64,000 nt of DNA from Luteitalea sp. TBR-22 (GTDB lineage: Bacteria; Acidobacteriota; Vicinamibacteria; Vicinamibacterales; Vicinamibacteraceae), in NCBI RefSeq assembly GCF_016865485.1, contig NZ_AP024452.1:4300501-4364500 (forward strand). Direction: 5' to 3'. Shown in pieces: positions 24,661 to 33,900 of this stretch (its first letter is position 1; the number at the start of each line of letters is the position of its first letter). Below the pieces are notes generated by a model, which saw only the letters and a program-made list of their open reading frames with translations, was not told the origin of the DNA and made no database searches. Position numbers and translations under genes: made by a program.

Positions 24661-26864
24661 CAGCGGCCTCCCCCGTTCGGCAGCAGCGCCGCCTGCGTGG
24701 CCTCCGGCTTCGCCTTGGCGTCGGTGCCGAGGCGCTGCAGGTAGGCGATGAGCGCGACGATCTCGCGATCGGCGGACGTGTCCATGCCGGCGCCCTTGAG
24801 GCGCTCGGCGATCTGCGCGGCCTGCGCCTGCATGTCGGCGCGGGCCTGCTGCTCGTAGCCATCGGGGTAGGGCACGCCGAGCTTGCGCAGGGTGATGATC
24901 TTGCCCTCGATGTGCGTGTCGTCGAGCTTGTCGGTGTACATCCACGGGTAGGCCGGCATGATCGAGCCCGGCGAGGTGGACCGCGGGTTCTTCATGTGGA
25001 GGAAGTGCCACGAGTCGGGGTACTTGCCGCCGACGCGGTGCAGGTCCGGCCCGGTGCGCTTGGATCCCCACAGGAACGGGTGGTCGTACACGAACTCGCC
25101 GGGCTTGCTGTACTCGCCGTACCGCTCGGTCTCGGCGCGCATCGGGCGAATCATCTGCGAGTGGCAGCCGAGGCAGCCCTCGCGGATGTACAGGTCGCGG
25201 CCCTCGAGCTCGAGCGGCGTGTAGGGGTGCACCGTCGCGATGGTCGGGATGTTGGCGCGGATCAGCGCGGTGGGGATGTATTCCACGGCGCCGCCGATGA
25301 TCACGGCCAGCAGCGTCAGGACGGCAAACTGCGTCGGCCGTCCCTCGAGGGCGCGGTGCCACGCGGTGCCGGCCTTCTCCGGCAGGGCGCGCAGCGGCAC
25401 GGCCTGCGCCTCCTCGCCCGGCTGGAACACGCCGGACTTCGCCGTCTTGTACAGGTTGAAGAGCGCGAGCAGGGAGCCGACCAGGAAGATGGTGCCGCCA
25501 CCGATGCGCAGCCAGTACATCGGCAGGATCCGGACGACGGTCTCCAGGAAGTTGCCGTAGCGCAGCGCGCCGTCCGGCGTGAACTCCTTCCACATCAGCG
25601 ACTGGGTGATGCCGGCGATGTAGAGCGGGATCGCGTAGAACAGCACGCCGAGCGTCGCGAGCCAGAAGTGCGTGTTGGCCAGCTTCACCGAGTACAGCTT
25701 CGTGCCGTAGATGCGCGGCACGATGTAGTACAGCATCGCGAACGTCAGCCCGCCGTTCCAGCCGAGGGCGCCGACGTGCACGTGGGCGATGATGTAGTCC
25801 GTGTAGTGCGTGATGGCGTTGACGTTCTTGAGCGACATCATCGGCCCCTCGAACGTCGACATGCCGTAGGCGGTGACGCCGACGACGAGGAACTTCAGCA
25901 CCGGATCCTCGCGGACCCGATCCCACGCGCCGCGCAGCGTCAGCAGGCCGTTGACCATGCCGCCCCACGAGGGCGCGATGAGCATGAACGAGAACACCGT
26001 GCCGAGCGTCTGCGCCCAGTCGGGCAGCGCCGTGTACAGCAGGTGGTGCGGGCCGGCCCAGATGTAGATGAAGATCAGCGCCCAGAAGTGGATGATCGAC
26101 AGCCGGTACGAGAACACGGGCCGGCCCGAGGCCTTCGGGATGAAGTAGTACATGATCCCGAGGAACGGCGTGGTCAGGAAGAACGCGACCGCGTTGTGGC
26201 CGTACCACCACTGCACCAGCGCGTCCTGCACGCCGGCGTAGAACGAGTAGCTCTTGAGGAACGTGACCGGCAGCTCGAACGAGTTGACGACGTGCAGCAG
26301 CGCCACGGTGATGAACGTCGACAGGTAGAACCACACCGCCACGTACATGTGGCGCTCGCGCCGCTTGAAGACGGTGCCGAGCATGTTCAGGCCGAACACC
26401 ACCCACACCAGCGTGATCGCGATGTCGATCGGCCACTCGAGCTCGGCGTACTCCTTGCTCGTGGTGATGCCGAACGGCAGCGTCAGCGCGGCCGAGACGA
26501 TGATCAGCTGCCAGCCCCAGAAGTGCAGCGTCGACAGCAGGTCGCTGAACATGCGCGCCTTGCACAGGCGCTGCAGCGAGTAGTACACGCCGACGAAGAT
26601 CGCGTTGCCCGCGAAGGCGAAGATCACCGCGTTGGTGTGCAGCGGGCGCAGGCGGCCGTACGACAGCTGCGGGATGAAGTTCAGGAACTCCGGCATCACC
26701 AGCTTCAGGGCGATGATCAGCCCGACGAGGAAGCCGACCACGCCCCAGATCGAGGTCGCGATGATGAAGTTCCTGACGATCGCGTTGTCGTACGCGAAGG
26801 TCTCGACGGCAGCCGACTGCTGCGCGCTGGGCCCGGCACCGGGCGACTGATTCACGTCATGCAT
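24660..26864 (-). CDS. ccoNO: Fused cbb3 oxidase catalytic subunits CcoN-CcoO
   Basis: One 734-aa frame carries both core subunits. Residues about 20-490 are CcoN with twelve transmembrane helices and its heme/CuB histidines: HTNAVIFAF near 75, WYGHNAVAFF near 220, AGPHHLLYT near 275 and IAHVHVGALGW near 365. After a linker, residues about 515-735 are CcoO: one membrane helix (FAVLTLLAVIIGGAVEYIP) and a cytochrome c domain with CLGCHSQMIRP. The protein reduces oxygen to water and pumps protons. CcoN and CcoO are separate in proteobacteria; fusions are known in some other phyla. There is no frameshift or stop between the halves. Confidence 0.95.
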   Translation of the reverse strand: MHDVNQSPGAGPSAQQSAAVETFAYDNAIVRNFIIATSIWGVVGFLVGLIIALKLVMPEFLNFIPQLSYGRLRPLHTNAVIFAFAGNAIFVGVYYSLQRLCKARMFSDLLSTLHFWGWQLIIVSAALTLPFGITTSKEYAELEWPIDIAITLVWVVFGLNMLGTVFKRRERHMYVAVWFYLSTFITVALLHVVNSFELPVTFLKSYSFYAGVQDALVQWWYGHNAVAFFLTTPFLGIMYYFIPKASGRPVFSYRLSIIHFWALIFIYIWAGPHHLLYTALPDWAQTLGTVFSFMLIAPSWGGMVNGLLTLRGAWDRVREDPVLKFLVVGVTAYGMSTFEGPMMSLKNVNAITHYTDYIIAHVHVGALGWNGGLTFAMLYYIVPRIYGTKLYSVKLANTHFWLATLGVLFYAIPLYIAGITQSLMWKEFTPDGALRYGNFLETVVRILPMYWLRIGGGTIFLVGSLLALFNLYKTAKSGVFQPGEEAQAVPLRALPEKAGTAWHRALEGRPTQFAVLTLLAVIIGGAVEYIPTALIRANIPTIATVHPYTPLELEGRDLYIREGCLGCHSQMIRPMRAETERYGEYSKPGEFVYDHPFLWGSKRTGPDLHRVGGKYPDSWHFLHMKNPRSTSPGSIMPAYPWMYTDKLDDTHIEGKIITLRKLGVPYPDGYEQQARADMQAQAAQIAERLKGAGMDTSADREIVALIAYLQRLGTDAKAKPEATQAALLPNGGGR

Positions 26865-26877
26865 GGATTGGGACCCT

Positions 26878-27042
26878 TCACTTAGGTCGAGGGGCGGACC
26901 GGCCTGGCTCGTCGAGGATCACCCTGACAGCCGGCGTGGTGGTGTCGTCGAACTGCCCTGACCGCACGGCCCAGACGAAGGCGGCCAGGAAACCGCCGGC
27001 GACCACGGCGCCGGCAGCGATGAGGAAGAAGATGACGTTCAT
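26878..27042 (-). CDS. ccoS: cbb3 oxidase maturation protein CcoS
   Basis: A 54-aa protein with one N-terminal transmembrane helix (MNVIFFLIAAGAVVAGGFLA) followed by AVRSGQFDDTTTPA, the conserved CcoS motif. CcoS is needed for insertion of heme b and copper into CcoN. Its start overlaps the ccoI stop in ATGA and it lies 13 bp before ccoNO. It is too short to stand out by length alone, but motif and position make it certain. Confidence 0.93.
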   Translation of the reverse strand: MNVIFFLIAAGAVVAGGFLAAFVWAVRSGQFDDTTTPAVRVILDEPGRSAPRPK

Positions 27043-29459
27043 CGCGCTGCCCCTCCAGGGGCCCTGAACCGCATCAGTCCGACGCCCACGCCGACGACGG
27101 TCATGGAACTGACCGGCATCAGGATGGCCGTGGCGAGCGGCGTGAGACGGCCGGTGAGCGCGAGCCACAGGCCGAACGTGTTGTAGAGGACCGATACCCA
27201 GAAGCTGAGGAGGATCGCCACCCGGGCGCGCCGCGCGTACGCCAGCACCTCGGGCAGCAGCGTCAGGCGATCGCCGCGGATCACCGCGTCGCACGCCGGC
27301 ACCAGGCACGCCGTGTCGTCGGAGACCGCGATGCCGACGTCGGCCGCCGCCAGCGCGCCGGCGTCGTTGAGCCCGTCGCCCACCATCAGCACGTGCCGGC
27401 CCGCGGCCTGCCGCTCGCGCACGGCCGCGAGCTTGTCTTCCGGTGCCTGCCGGAACCGCATCCGATCGCCGAAGACGGGGCGCCAGCGGGGCGCCTCGCC
27501 GTCGTGATCGCCCGACAGCAGCCACGCCTCGCGCGTCCGCGCCAGGCGTGCCGCCACCTCGGTCATGCCCGGACGTTCCGGGGTGTGGTGCGTGAGCCAG
27601 CCGACGCGGCCGTCGACGCACGCCCAGGTGCGGCCCGGCACCGCCGCGATCGGCGTCCCCGCGAGCCGCGCGACCAACGGCGCCGCGCCGACCGCCACCG
27701 GCACCCCGTCGACCACGCCCTCGATGCCCTCGCCGACCCGCTCGATGACGTCGTGCACCGTGCCCGCCACGGCGAGCCGGCCGGCGAGCGCCCGGCTGAC
27801 CGGGTGCACCGACTCGGCCGCCAGACGACGCACCCGCGCCCAGTCCGCCTCGTCGAGGCCGTGCAGGTCGATTGCGGCGGCCGCCTCCGCGGTGGTCAGG
27901 GTGCCGGTCTTGTCGAACGCGACGGCATCGACGCGACTGAGGTCGAGCGCGACCGCGCCCTGTTTCAGGTACACGCCCGCCTCGCCGAGCCTGCCGAGCG
28001 CGGTGCCCAGCGTGATCGGCGCCGCCAGCGTCAGCGCACACGGGCAGGCGATGATGAGCACGGCGGTGGCCACCTGCGCGGCCATCCGTGCATCCGGCCA
28101 CCACGCCCAGAAGCCCAGGGCGGCCAGGGCCACGGCGCCGACCGTGAACCAGTGCCCGAACCGGGCCGACACCTCGGTCAGCCAGTGCGACTCGCGCTGC
28201 GCGAAGACCGGGTTGTTCCAGAGTTCGGCCAGCCGGCTGTGCGAGACGCGACGCAGCACGCGCAGGTGCAGCGCCTCGCCGACGACGCGCCCCCCGGCCC
28301 CCACCGTCTCGCCGGCGTGGACCGCCACCGGCTCCTGCTCGCCAGTGACGAACGACAGGTCGATGCGCCCGCGCGCGTCGAGCAGGCAGGCGTCGGCCGG
28401 CACGACCTCCTGGGGTCGCAGCACGATCTCGTCGCCGGGCTCGAGCTCCTCGATCCGGCGCATCGTCATCGTGCCGCCGGCGGCGACCCGCACCGAGAGC
28501 GGCAGGAACGAGCGGACGGTGCGGTCGAAGGCGATGCGGTCGAACGCCATCTGCTGGAACAGGCGGCCGATCAGCAGGAAGAACACCAGCCCGGCGAAGG
28601 AGTCGAGGAAGCCCTCGCCGCTGCGGGTCAGGATGTCGTGGATGCTTCGCAGGAACAGCACCGCCAGGCCCATGGCCACCGGCACGTCGAGGGTGATGGC
28701 CCGCATCCGCAGGCTGTGCCAGGCCGAGCGGAAGAAGTCCGACGCGCTGTACAGCAGGACCGGGATGGCGAACAGCACGTTGAGCGAGTCGAACAACCGC
28801 TGGAAGGCCGGCTCGAGCGGCGCGCCGTTGGCGTAGCGCGGGATGCTGAACAGCATCATGTTGCCGACGGCGAAGCCGGCGATGCCGAGCTTGAGGTACA
28901 GGTCGCGCCGTGCCGCCGGCATCCGGCCCGCGGCACGCTCGCCGTCGATGACCGGCTCGTAGCCGAGGGAGGCGAGGCGCTCGGCGACGGCCCGCAGCGT
29001 CGTCCGGTCGGGACGGAAGGCGATGCGCACGGTGCGGCGCATCAGGTCGGCCTCGCTCGTGCCGACGCCCTCGTCGAACCGCCACAGCTGCTCCAGCAAC
29101 CACAGGCACGAGGCGCAGTGCAGGGAGGGCACCGACAGGGTGGCATGGGCCCACGTGCCGTCATTCGCGTCGATGAAGCGCTGGGCGACGGCCGGATCGT
29201 CGAGTGGCGCGAAGCGCGCGGCGTCTCGCGATGTCGCGGTGCGCTGCGACAGCCCGGCGCCCGTGTCGCAGGCGTAGAACTGCGTGAGGCCGTGCGTCTG
29301 CAGGATCGAGAAGACCGACTCGCAGCCGGTGCAGCAGAACGTCCCGGCAGGCGTGCTCACGCCCTGGTCGGCGCACGTGTCGCCGCAGTGGAGGCAGAGC
29401 ACGGGCGCCTCGGACAAGGCTCCGGCGCAGTCGAGCGTGGAAGAAGACGCAGTCGTCAC
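27039..29459 (-). CDS. ccoI: Copper-translocating P1B-type ATPase CcoI (FixI)
   Basis: From the GTG at 29459 the protein is 806 aa. It begins with a Cys-rich metal-binding segment (LHCGDTCAD and CCTGCESVF, as in the FixI N-terminal zinc-ribbon-like region), then an HMA-type domain with CASCLW, eight transmembrane helices with the copper motif CPCAL in helix 6, the phosphorylation site DKTGT, and the GDGLND hinge. It exports Cu(I) for oxidase assembly. It is the first gene of the operon. A second GTG at 29549 would add 30 residues; neither start has a strong ribosome site, so the N-terminus is uncertain. Confidence 0.93.
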   Translation of the reverse strand: MTTASSSTLDCAGALSEAPVLCLHCGDTCADQGVSTPAGTFCCTGCESVFSILQTHGLTQFYACDTGAGLSQRTATSRDAARFAPLDDPAVAQRFIDANDGTWAHATLSVPSLHCASCLWLLEQLWRFDEGVGTSEADLMRRTVRIAFRPDRTTLRAVAERLASLGYEPVIDGERAAGRMPAARRDLYLKLGIAGFAVGNMMLFSIPRYANGAPLEPAFQRLFDSLNVLFAIPVLLYSASDFFRSAWHSLRMRAITLDVPVAMGLAVLFLRSIHDILTRSGEGFLDSFAGLVFFLLIGRLFQQMAFDRIAFDRTVRSFLPLSVRVAAGGTMTMRRIEELEPGDEIVLRPQEVVPADACLLDARGRIDLSFVTGEQEPVAVHAGETVGAGGRVVGEALHLRVLRRVSHSRLAELWNNPVFAQRESHWLTEVSARFGHWFTVGAVALAALGFWAWWPDARMAAQVATAVLIIACPCALTLAAPITLGTALGRLGEAGVYLKQGAVALDLSRVDAVAFDKTGTLTTAEAAAAIDLHGLDEADWARVRRLAAESVHPVSRALAGRLAVAGTVHDVIERVGEGIEGVVDGVPVAVGAAPLVARLAGTPIAAVPGRTWACVDGRVGWLTHHTPERPGMTEVAARLARTREAWLLSGDHDGEAPRWRPVFGDRMRFRQAPEDKLAAVRERQAAGRHVLMVGDGLNDAGALAAADVGIAVSDDTACLVPACDAVIRGDRLTLLPEVLAYARRARVAILLSFWVSVLYNTFGLWLALTGRLTPLATAILMPVSSMTVVGVGVGLMRFRAPGGAAR

Positions 29460-29601
29460 CGCAGGGGACCGGCGCGGATGGGCGCAGGTATGACCAGCGA
29501 AGGCAACATCCGGGCCAGAGGTGACCGGGGCGAATGCAGGCGGCCTCACGCAGCGGGCTGCCGCTGGAGCGTCGTGCGCCCGGCATTATTCCCCACCGGT
29601 T

Positions 29602-29615
29602 GCCGAAAATTCGGC
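29602..29615. promoter_or_regulatory. Inverted repeat in the divergent ccoI/thioredoxin promoter region
   Basis: GCCGAA and TTCGGC form a 6-2-6 palindrome around AA in the 284-bp gap between divergent ccoI and the thioredoxin gene. It lies in the least GC-rich part of the gap, next to GGAATAATG read towards ccoI, and could be an operator. It does not match the FNR box TTGAT-N4-ATCAA expected for oxygen control. A TACAGT at about 29690 may be the -10 box of the thioredoxin gene. Confidence 0.35.
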
Positions 29616-29743
29616 GGTCCGGTGGCGCGCCCGCGTCGCCACCCTTCGATAGGCCACGACGCCGCGGTGCGCCGCCGCGCGCGCCGCGCTACAGTGCCCG
29701 GAGGGGCCGCGCCGCGACCAGGGCGTGGCCCGAGGAGACAACC

Positions 29744-30214
29744 ATGTCCGGCCTGCATGTGGACGCCCGCGGCCTGATCACGACGTGCCCGTCGTGCGGC
29801 GCCGCCAACCGCCTCCCGTTCGCGCACCTCGGCCAGCCGACGCGCTGCGGCAAGTGCCACACCGACATCGGGGCGCCCACCGAGCCCGTCGAGGTCCCCT
29901 CGACCGCCCTGTTCGACGCGCTCGTCTTGTCGTCGCGCCTGCCCGTGCTGGTGGACTTCTGGGCCGAGTGGTGCGGGCCCTGTCGGATGGTGGCGCCGCA
30001 GGTCGCGCTCGTCGCGCAGCGCAACGGCGGCCGGCTGCTGGTCGCCAAGGTGGACACCGACGCCCTCGGGGACCTGTCGGCCCGGCTCGGTATCCGATCG
30101 ATCCCCACGCTGGCCGTGTTCGACCGGGGCGACCTCGTCGCCCGCACGGCCGGCGCGATGCCGGCCGACCGGATCGAGGCGTTCGTGAGGGACGCGATCG
30201 CCGACGGCGACTGA
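29744..30214 (+). CDS. Thioredoxin 2-type protein with N-terminal zinc ribbon
   Basis: The 156-aa protein starts at an ATG with GAGGAGA upstream. Residues 15-38 form a zinc ribbon (CPSC and CGKC), followed by a thioredoxin domain with the active site WCGPC (Cys77 and Cys80) and the cis-Pro motif SIPTLAVF. This is the TrxC layout: a cytoplasmic disulfide reductase often linked to oxidative stress. It is divergent from the oxidase operon; a joint response to redox state is possible but not shown. Confidence 0.93.
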   Translation: MSGLHVDARGLITTCPSCGAANRLPFAHLGQPTRCGKCHTDIGAPTEPVEVPSTALFDALVLSSRLPVLVDFWAEWCGPCRMVAPQVALVAQRNGGRLLVAKVDTDALGDLSARLGIRSIPTLAVFDRGDLVARTAGAMPADRIEAFVRDAIADGD

Positions 30215-30343
30215 GCCCGGCTTACGGTGTGCGGCTCATGCCTCATGGCTCGGAGAGCCTGCTGAGTCGAGGGGGCATGGTCTCCGAGCCCTGGCCCCTG
30301 AGCCTCGAGCCTTCGTGACGCTTCGGCGGTCGCCGTTCGGCGT

Positions 30344-30844
30344 CTACTTCGGCGGTCCGAGCGGGCTGGGGGCGCAGCCGTCGCGCTCCATCGTGTAGGT
30401 CCCGCCGGTGAGCTTCCACCCGTCGCCGACCTTCACCAGTTCGAAGCTGTCGATGCCGCAGTGCGAGAACGCGCCGTTCAGCCAGAAGTCGTAGGGCGCC
30501 CACAGCGTGGCGATGCCCTTGTGGACACGGACCTGCGGCGCCCACATGCGCTCGAGCATCTTCCGGCCGCACTTGCCGAAGCTGGTCGCGAACTCGTCCA
30601 GCGTGACACTGCTCGGCGGCCTGTCGGCGCCGACGGTCACGCGGTAGAAGCGTCCCTCTGGCACGGTCAACGCACGGATGGCCGCCTCGTCACAGGCCGC
30701 CATCGCATCGAACAACCTCTGCGTGGCCGCGATGACCTCGCGCTCCTCGGCTGAGGGCGCCTGTGCAGCGGCGGGCACGACGAGCGCGAACGAAGCGACG
30801 GCGGCGAGGGCGAACGTCGTGAGGCGGCGGCAGGGTGTGCGCAT
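30344..30844 (-). CDS. Exported NTF2-like (SnoaL/DUF4440-type) protein
   Basis: The 166-aa protein has a signal peptide ending near AAAQA (residues 1-28). The mature part has the NTF2-like pattern: an N-terminal helix EEREVIAATQRLFDAMAACD, AIRALTVPEGRFYRV, and four strands ending in WKLTGGTYTMERDGC. Exported members of this superfamily are common in Acidobacteriota with unknown substrates. No catalytic residues can be assigned. It is convergent with the thioredoxin gene across a 129-bp spacer that carries degenerate GAGCC-rich heptamers. Confidence 0.78.
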   Translation of the reverse strand: MRTPCRRLTTFALAAVASFALVVPAAAQAPSAEEREVIAATQRLFDAMAACDEAAIRALTVPEGRFYRVTVGADRPPSSVTLDEFATSFGKCGRKMLERMWAPQVRVHKGIATLWAPYDFWLNGAFSHCGIDSFELVKVGDGWKLTGGTYTMERDGCAPSPLGPPK

Positions 30845-30873
30845 GGTGCGCGATTGTAGGAGAAACGGACGAC

Positions 30874-30903
30874 GGGCGCGACGACCGTGTGGTCGCCGCG
30901 CCC
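30874..30903 (-). terminator. Hairpin downstream of the first giant secreted protein gene
   Basis: GGGCGCGACGACC and GGTCGCCGCGCCC form a 13-bp stem with one mismatch around GTGT. A second hairpin, GGCGCGGT/ACCGCGCC, lies nearer the stop at 30936. Nearly the same stem follows the paralogue at 35393-35421, so it has been duplicated with the gene. Confidence 0.55.
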
Positions 30904-30935
30904 GGACAGCGGCGCGGTGGGAACCGCGCCCTACC

Positions 30936-33900
30936 TCACTGAATCTTCGTCGCGAGGGCGTTGGTCCCGGCGGCCCAGCGCACCCCGCCGGCGTTGGAGT
31001 ACATCGCGCGCTCGACGACGATCTGCACGGGCGCGCCGCCGATGCTCTCCACGACCATGCCGAACTTCTTGCCGCGGGTCTCCGGGAAGTCCGAGTACGG
31101 CGCGATGTTGAAGCGGGCGTTGCCGGCGATCGGGAACTCACGGGCCAGCGGCGCGCTGCCGTCGTCGAAGAGCACCGTCCCGCGAATCGTGCCGGCCACC
31201 GACGACGTGTTGGCGATGAGCACGTAGGTCTCGGTCTCCAACGGCCCGCCGACCTCGCCCTCGGCAATCGACCAGCGCGTGCCGGTCGTCGTCTCGCCCG
31301 GGCTGTTGTGGGCCTCCTGCCAGGTGGCCGAGGTCGGGCCGGGCCACCACATCGCACGCTCGACGATGATCGGCACCCCGTTGGTCGACGTGATCCGCGT
31401 CGACACTGCCGCGTCGGCCAGCGCCGCGTCGGCCAGGTCCACCCAGATGTTGAAGCGGCTCTTGGCCGCCACCGTGTAGGTCTTGGTGATCACCTGCCCG
31501 CTCGGCAGCAGGAACTCGGCCTGGACCGCCGCATCGGCCGCCTGCGGGTTGGCAATCAGGATGAACAGGTCGAAGTAGTCACCCGTCGCGCCCTCGGCCA
31601 GGAACCACTGCGTCGACGGGGCCGTCACGCCGGCGCTCTCGTGGCCGGCGCCGAGCGGACGCCCGGGCTGGTCGAGATACATCGCCCGCTCCGCGATGAT
31701 CGGCACGCCGTTGGTCGACTCGACGATGGCCGACAGTTCCGCGTTGGCCAGCGCCGCGAGCGCCGGCTTGTTGCGGCCCTCGTCGTTGACCCAGATGTTG
31801 AAGCGGCTCTGCGGCTGCACCACGTACGTCTCCACCAGCGGTGCGCCGGCCGGCAGCAGGTAGGTCACCTTGACCTGGGCCGCCGTGTCGTTCGGGTTCT
31901 GGATCAGGTAGAAGAGGTTGAAGTTGCCCAGCGTCGCGCCCTCGGCGAAGTACCACCGCGTCGCCGTCCGCGTCAGGATGCCGCGTTCGGCGTGGCTGCC
32001 GTACTGCCCGTCACCCCACGTCATGGTGCGATCGGCCACCACCTGCACGTCGGCCTCGACGAGCGTCGAGAACTCGGCGTTCTCGAGCCCGGGCACCGTG
32101 TCGACGTCGATCGTCGTCCGGCTCATCGCCGGCACGATGCGGTAGTCACGGATCGTCGCGCCGTCGGCGCGCTGGAACCGCGTGAGCACCAGGGCCGGCT
32201 GCCCCGTCGGGTTGGCGATCGCGAGCCGCGTGTTGAAGAAGCTGCCCGTGGCGCCCTCGGCCAGGTAGGTGATGACGAAGCCGCGCGGGTGAGTGCCCTG
32301 CTGCAGTTCCTGCAGGTTGGTGCGCCCGTCGCCGTCAGGGTCGTCGTTGGGGCCCGAGCCGGGGCCGCCGAACGGATCGAGCCCGTACTTGGTCTCGAAG
32401 TCGTTGCTGAGGCCGTCGCCGTCGGCATCGCCGGTGGGCTCCAGCGTCGGCAGGCCGACCGTCGCCGTGGACGTGTTGTTGGCCGGGACCGGATCCAGCA
32501 CGCCGGCCGTGACCGTCGCGGTGTTGGTGATCTGCTGACCGGGCGTCGTCGCGAGCATCTTGGCGACGATCTGGACGCTGGCCGTCGCGCCGGGCGCCAG
32601 CGACGCCCACGTGATGGTGCGCGCGTTACCCGTGCCGCCGCAGGCGCCGCCGAGGGTCGCCGTGCACGACACGTACTGCAGGCCCGCCGGCAGCGTGTCG
32701 GTGAGGACGACGCCGGAGGCAGCGTCGCCGCTCGTGTTGCTGACCAGCAGCGTGAACGTGACGTCCTGCCCGGGCAGGACCGTCGCGACGTTGACGGTCT
32801 TGGTCAGGGTGAGATCCACCTCGAAGCCGAGCTTCTGGATGACGGCGTCGCGGTCACCGCCGCCGTAGGTGGTCTGGAAGGGGTTGACGAGGCGGAAGCG
32901 GTCGGGGAACTGCGGCGTGTAGAACGAGCTGGCGTTGGTGGTGCCGCCAAGGTACGTCTCGCCCGCGCTGTTGACGGCCACCGTGTAGAGCGCCTGGCCG
33001 TTGGTGTTCGACCCGATGTAGCTCGAGAACACGAACGCCGTGCCCGCCGCGTTGAGGATCTGCACGTACGGCGGCATCTGCCACATCTGGAAGCCGGCGA
33101 GCGCGCCGATCTGCGGCAGATCGGCCGACCGCGTGCTGCCGACCAGGTGCACGCGTCCCTGCGCGTCGACGGCGAGGTCCTGCAGGTCGTCGAAGTTGTT
33201 GCCGCCCGTGAAGGTCGTGTAGACACGCGAGGCCGCCCCGGTCTTGGTGAGGTCGAGCTTCACGACGAAGCCGTCCCAGGGCTCCTGCCCGAAGCCCACC
33301 GGCGCGTTCACCGCGCGCGCCGCACCGGGCGTCACCGGGAAGTCCTGGTAGGACCGGGTCTCGCCGCCGACGTACACGAAGCCGTTGGCGTCGATGTCGA
33401 GCGCGTACACGTGGTCGGTGGACCCGCCGGAGATGTAGGTGGAGTACAGCAGTCCGGCCGTGCCGGCGATGTCGGTGTCGATCTGGCTGACGAACCCGTC
33501 GGTCGAGTTGCCGATGCGCGGCGCGAAGCCGTTCAGGGTCGGCAGGTCGCCCGTGCTGGTGTCGCTGCCGAAGGTGACCTTGCCGTCGCCGTTGGCGACG
33601 ATGTCGCCCTTGTTGGTCATCTCGCCCTGGCTGCCGCCGAAGTACGTCGAGTACAGCAGGACGCCGGCCGGCGAGTACCGCTGCACGAACACGTCGTCGC
33701 CGCCGGAGCGCGTGGTGCGATAGGCGTTGGGCGTCGTCACGAAGCCGTCGGTGGTGCTGTTGGACGCGGTCTTGCCGAGGACGTACACGTTGCCCGCCGC
33801 ATCGACGTCGACGCCTGTGGCCGCCTCGCGACGGAGGCCGCCGATGTAGGTCGAGTAGGACAGGGTCCCGTCGGCGTTCAGCCGCGTGTACACCGCGTCA

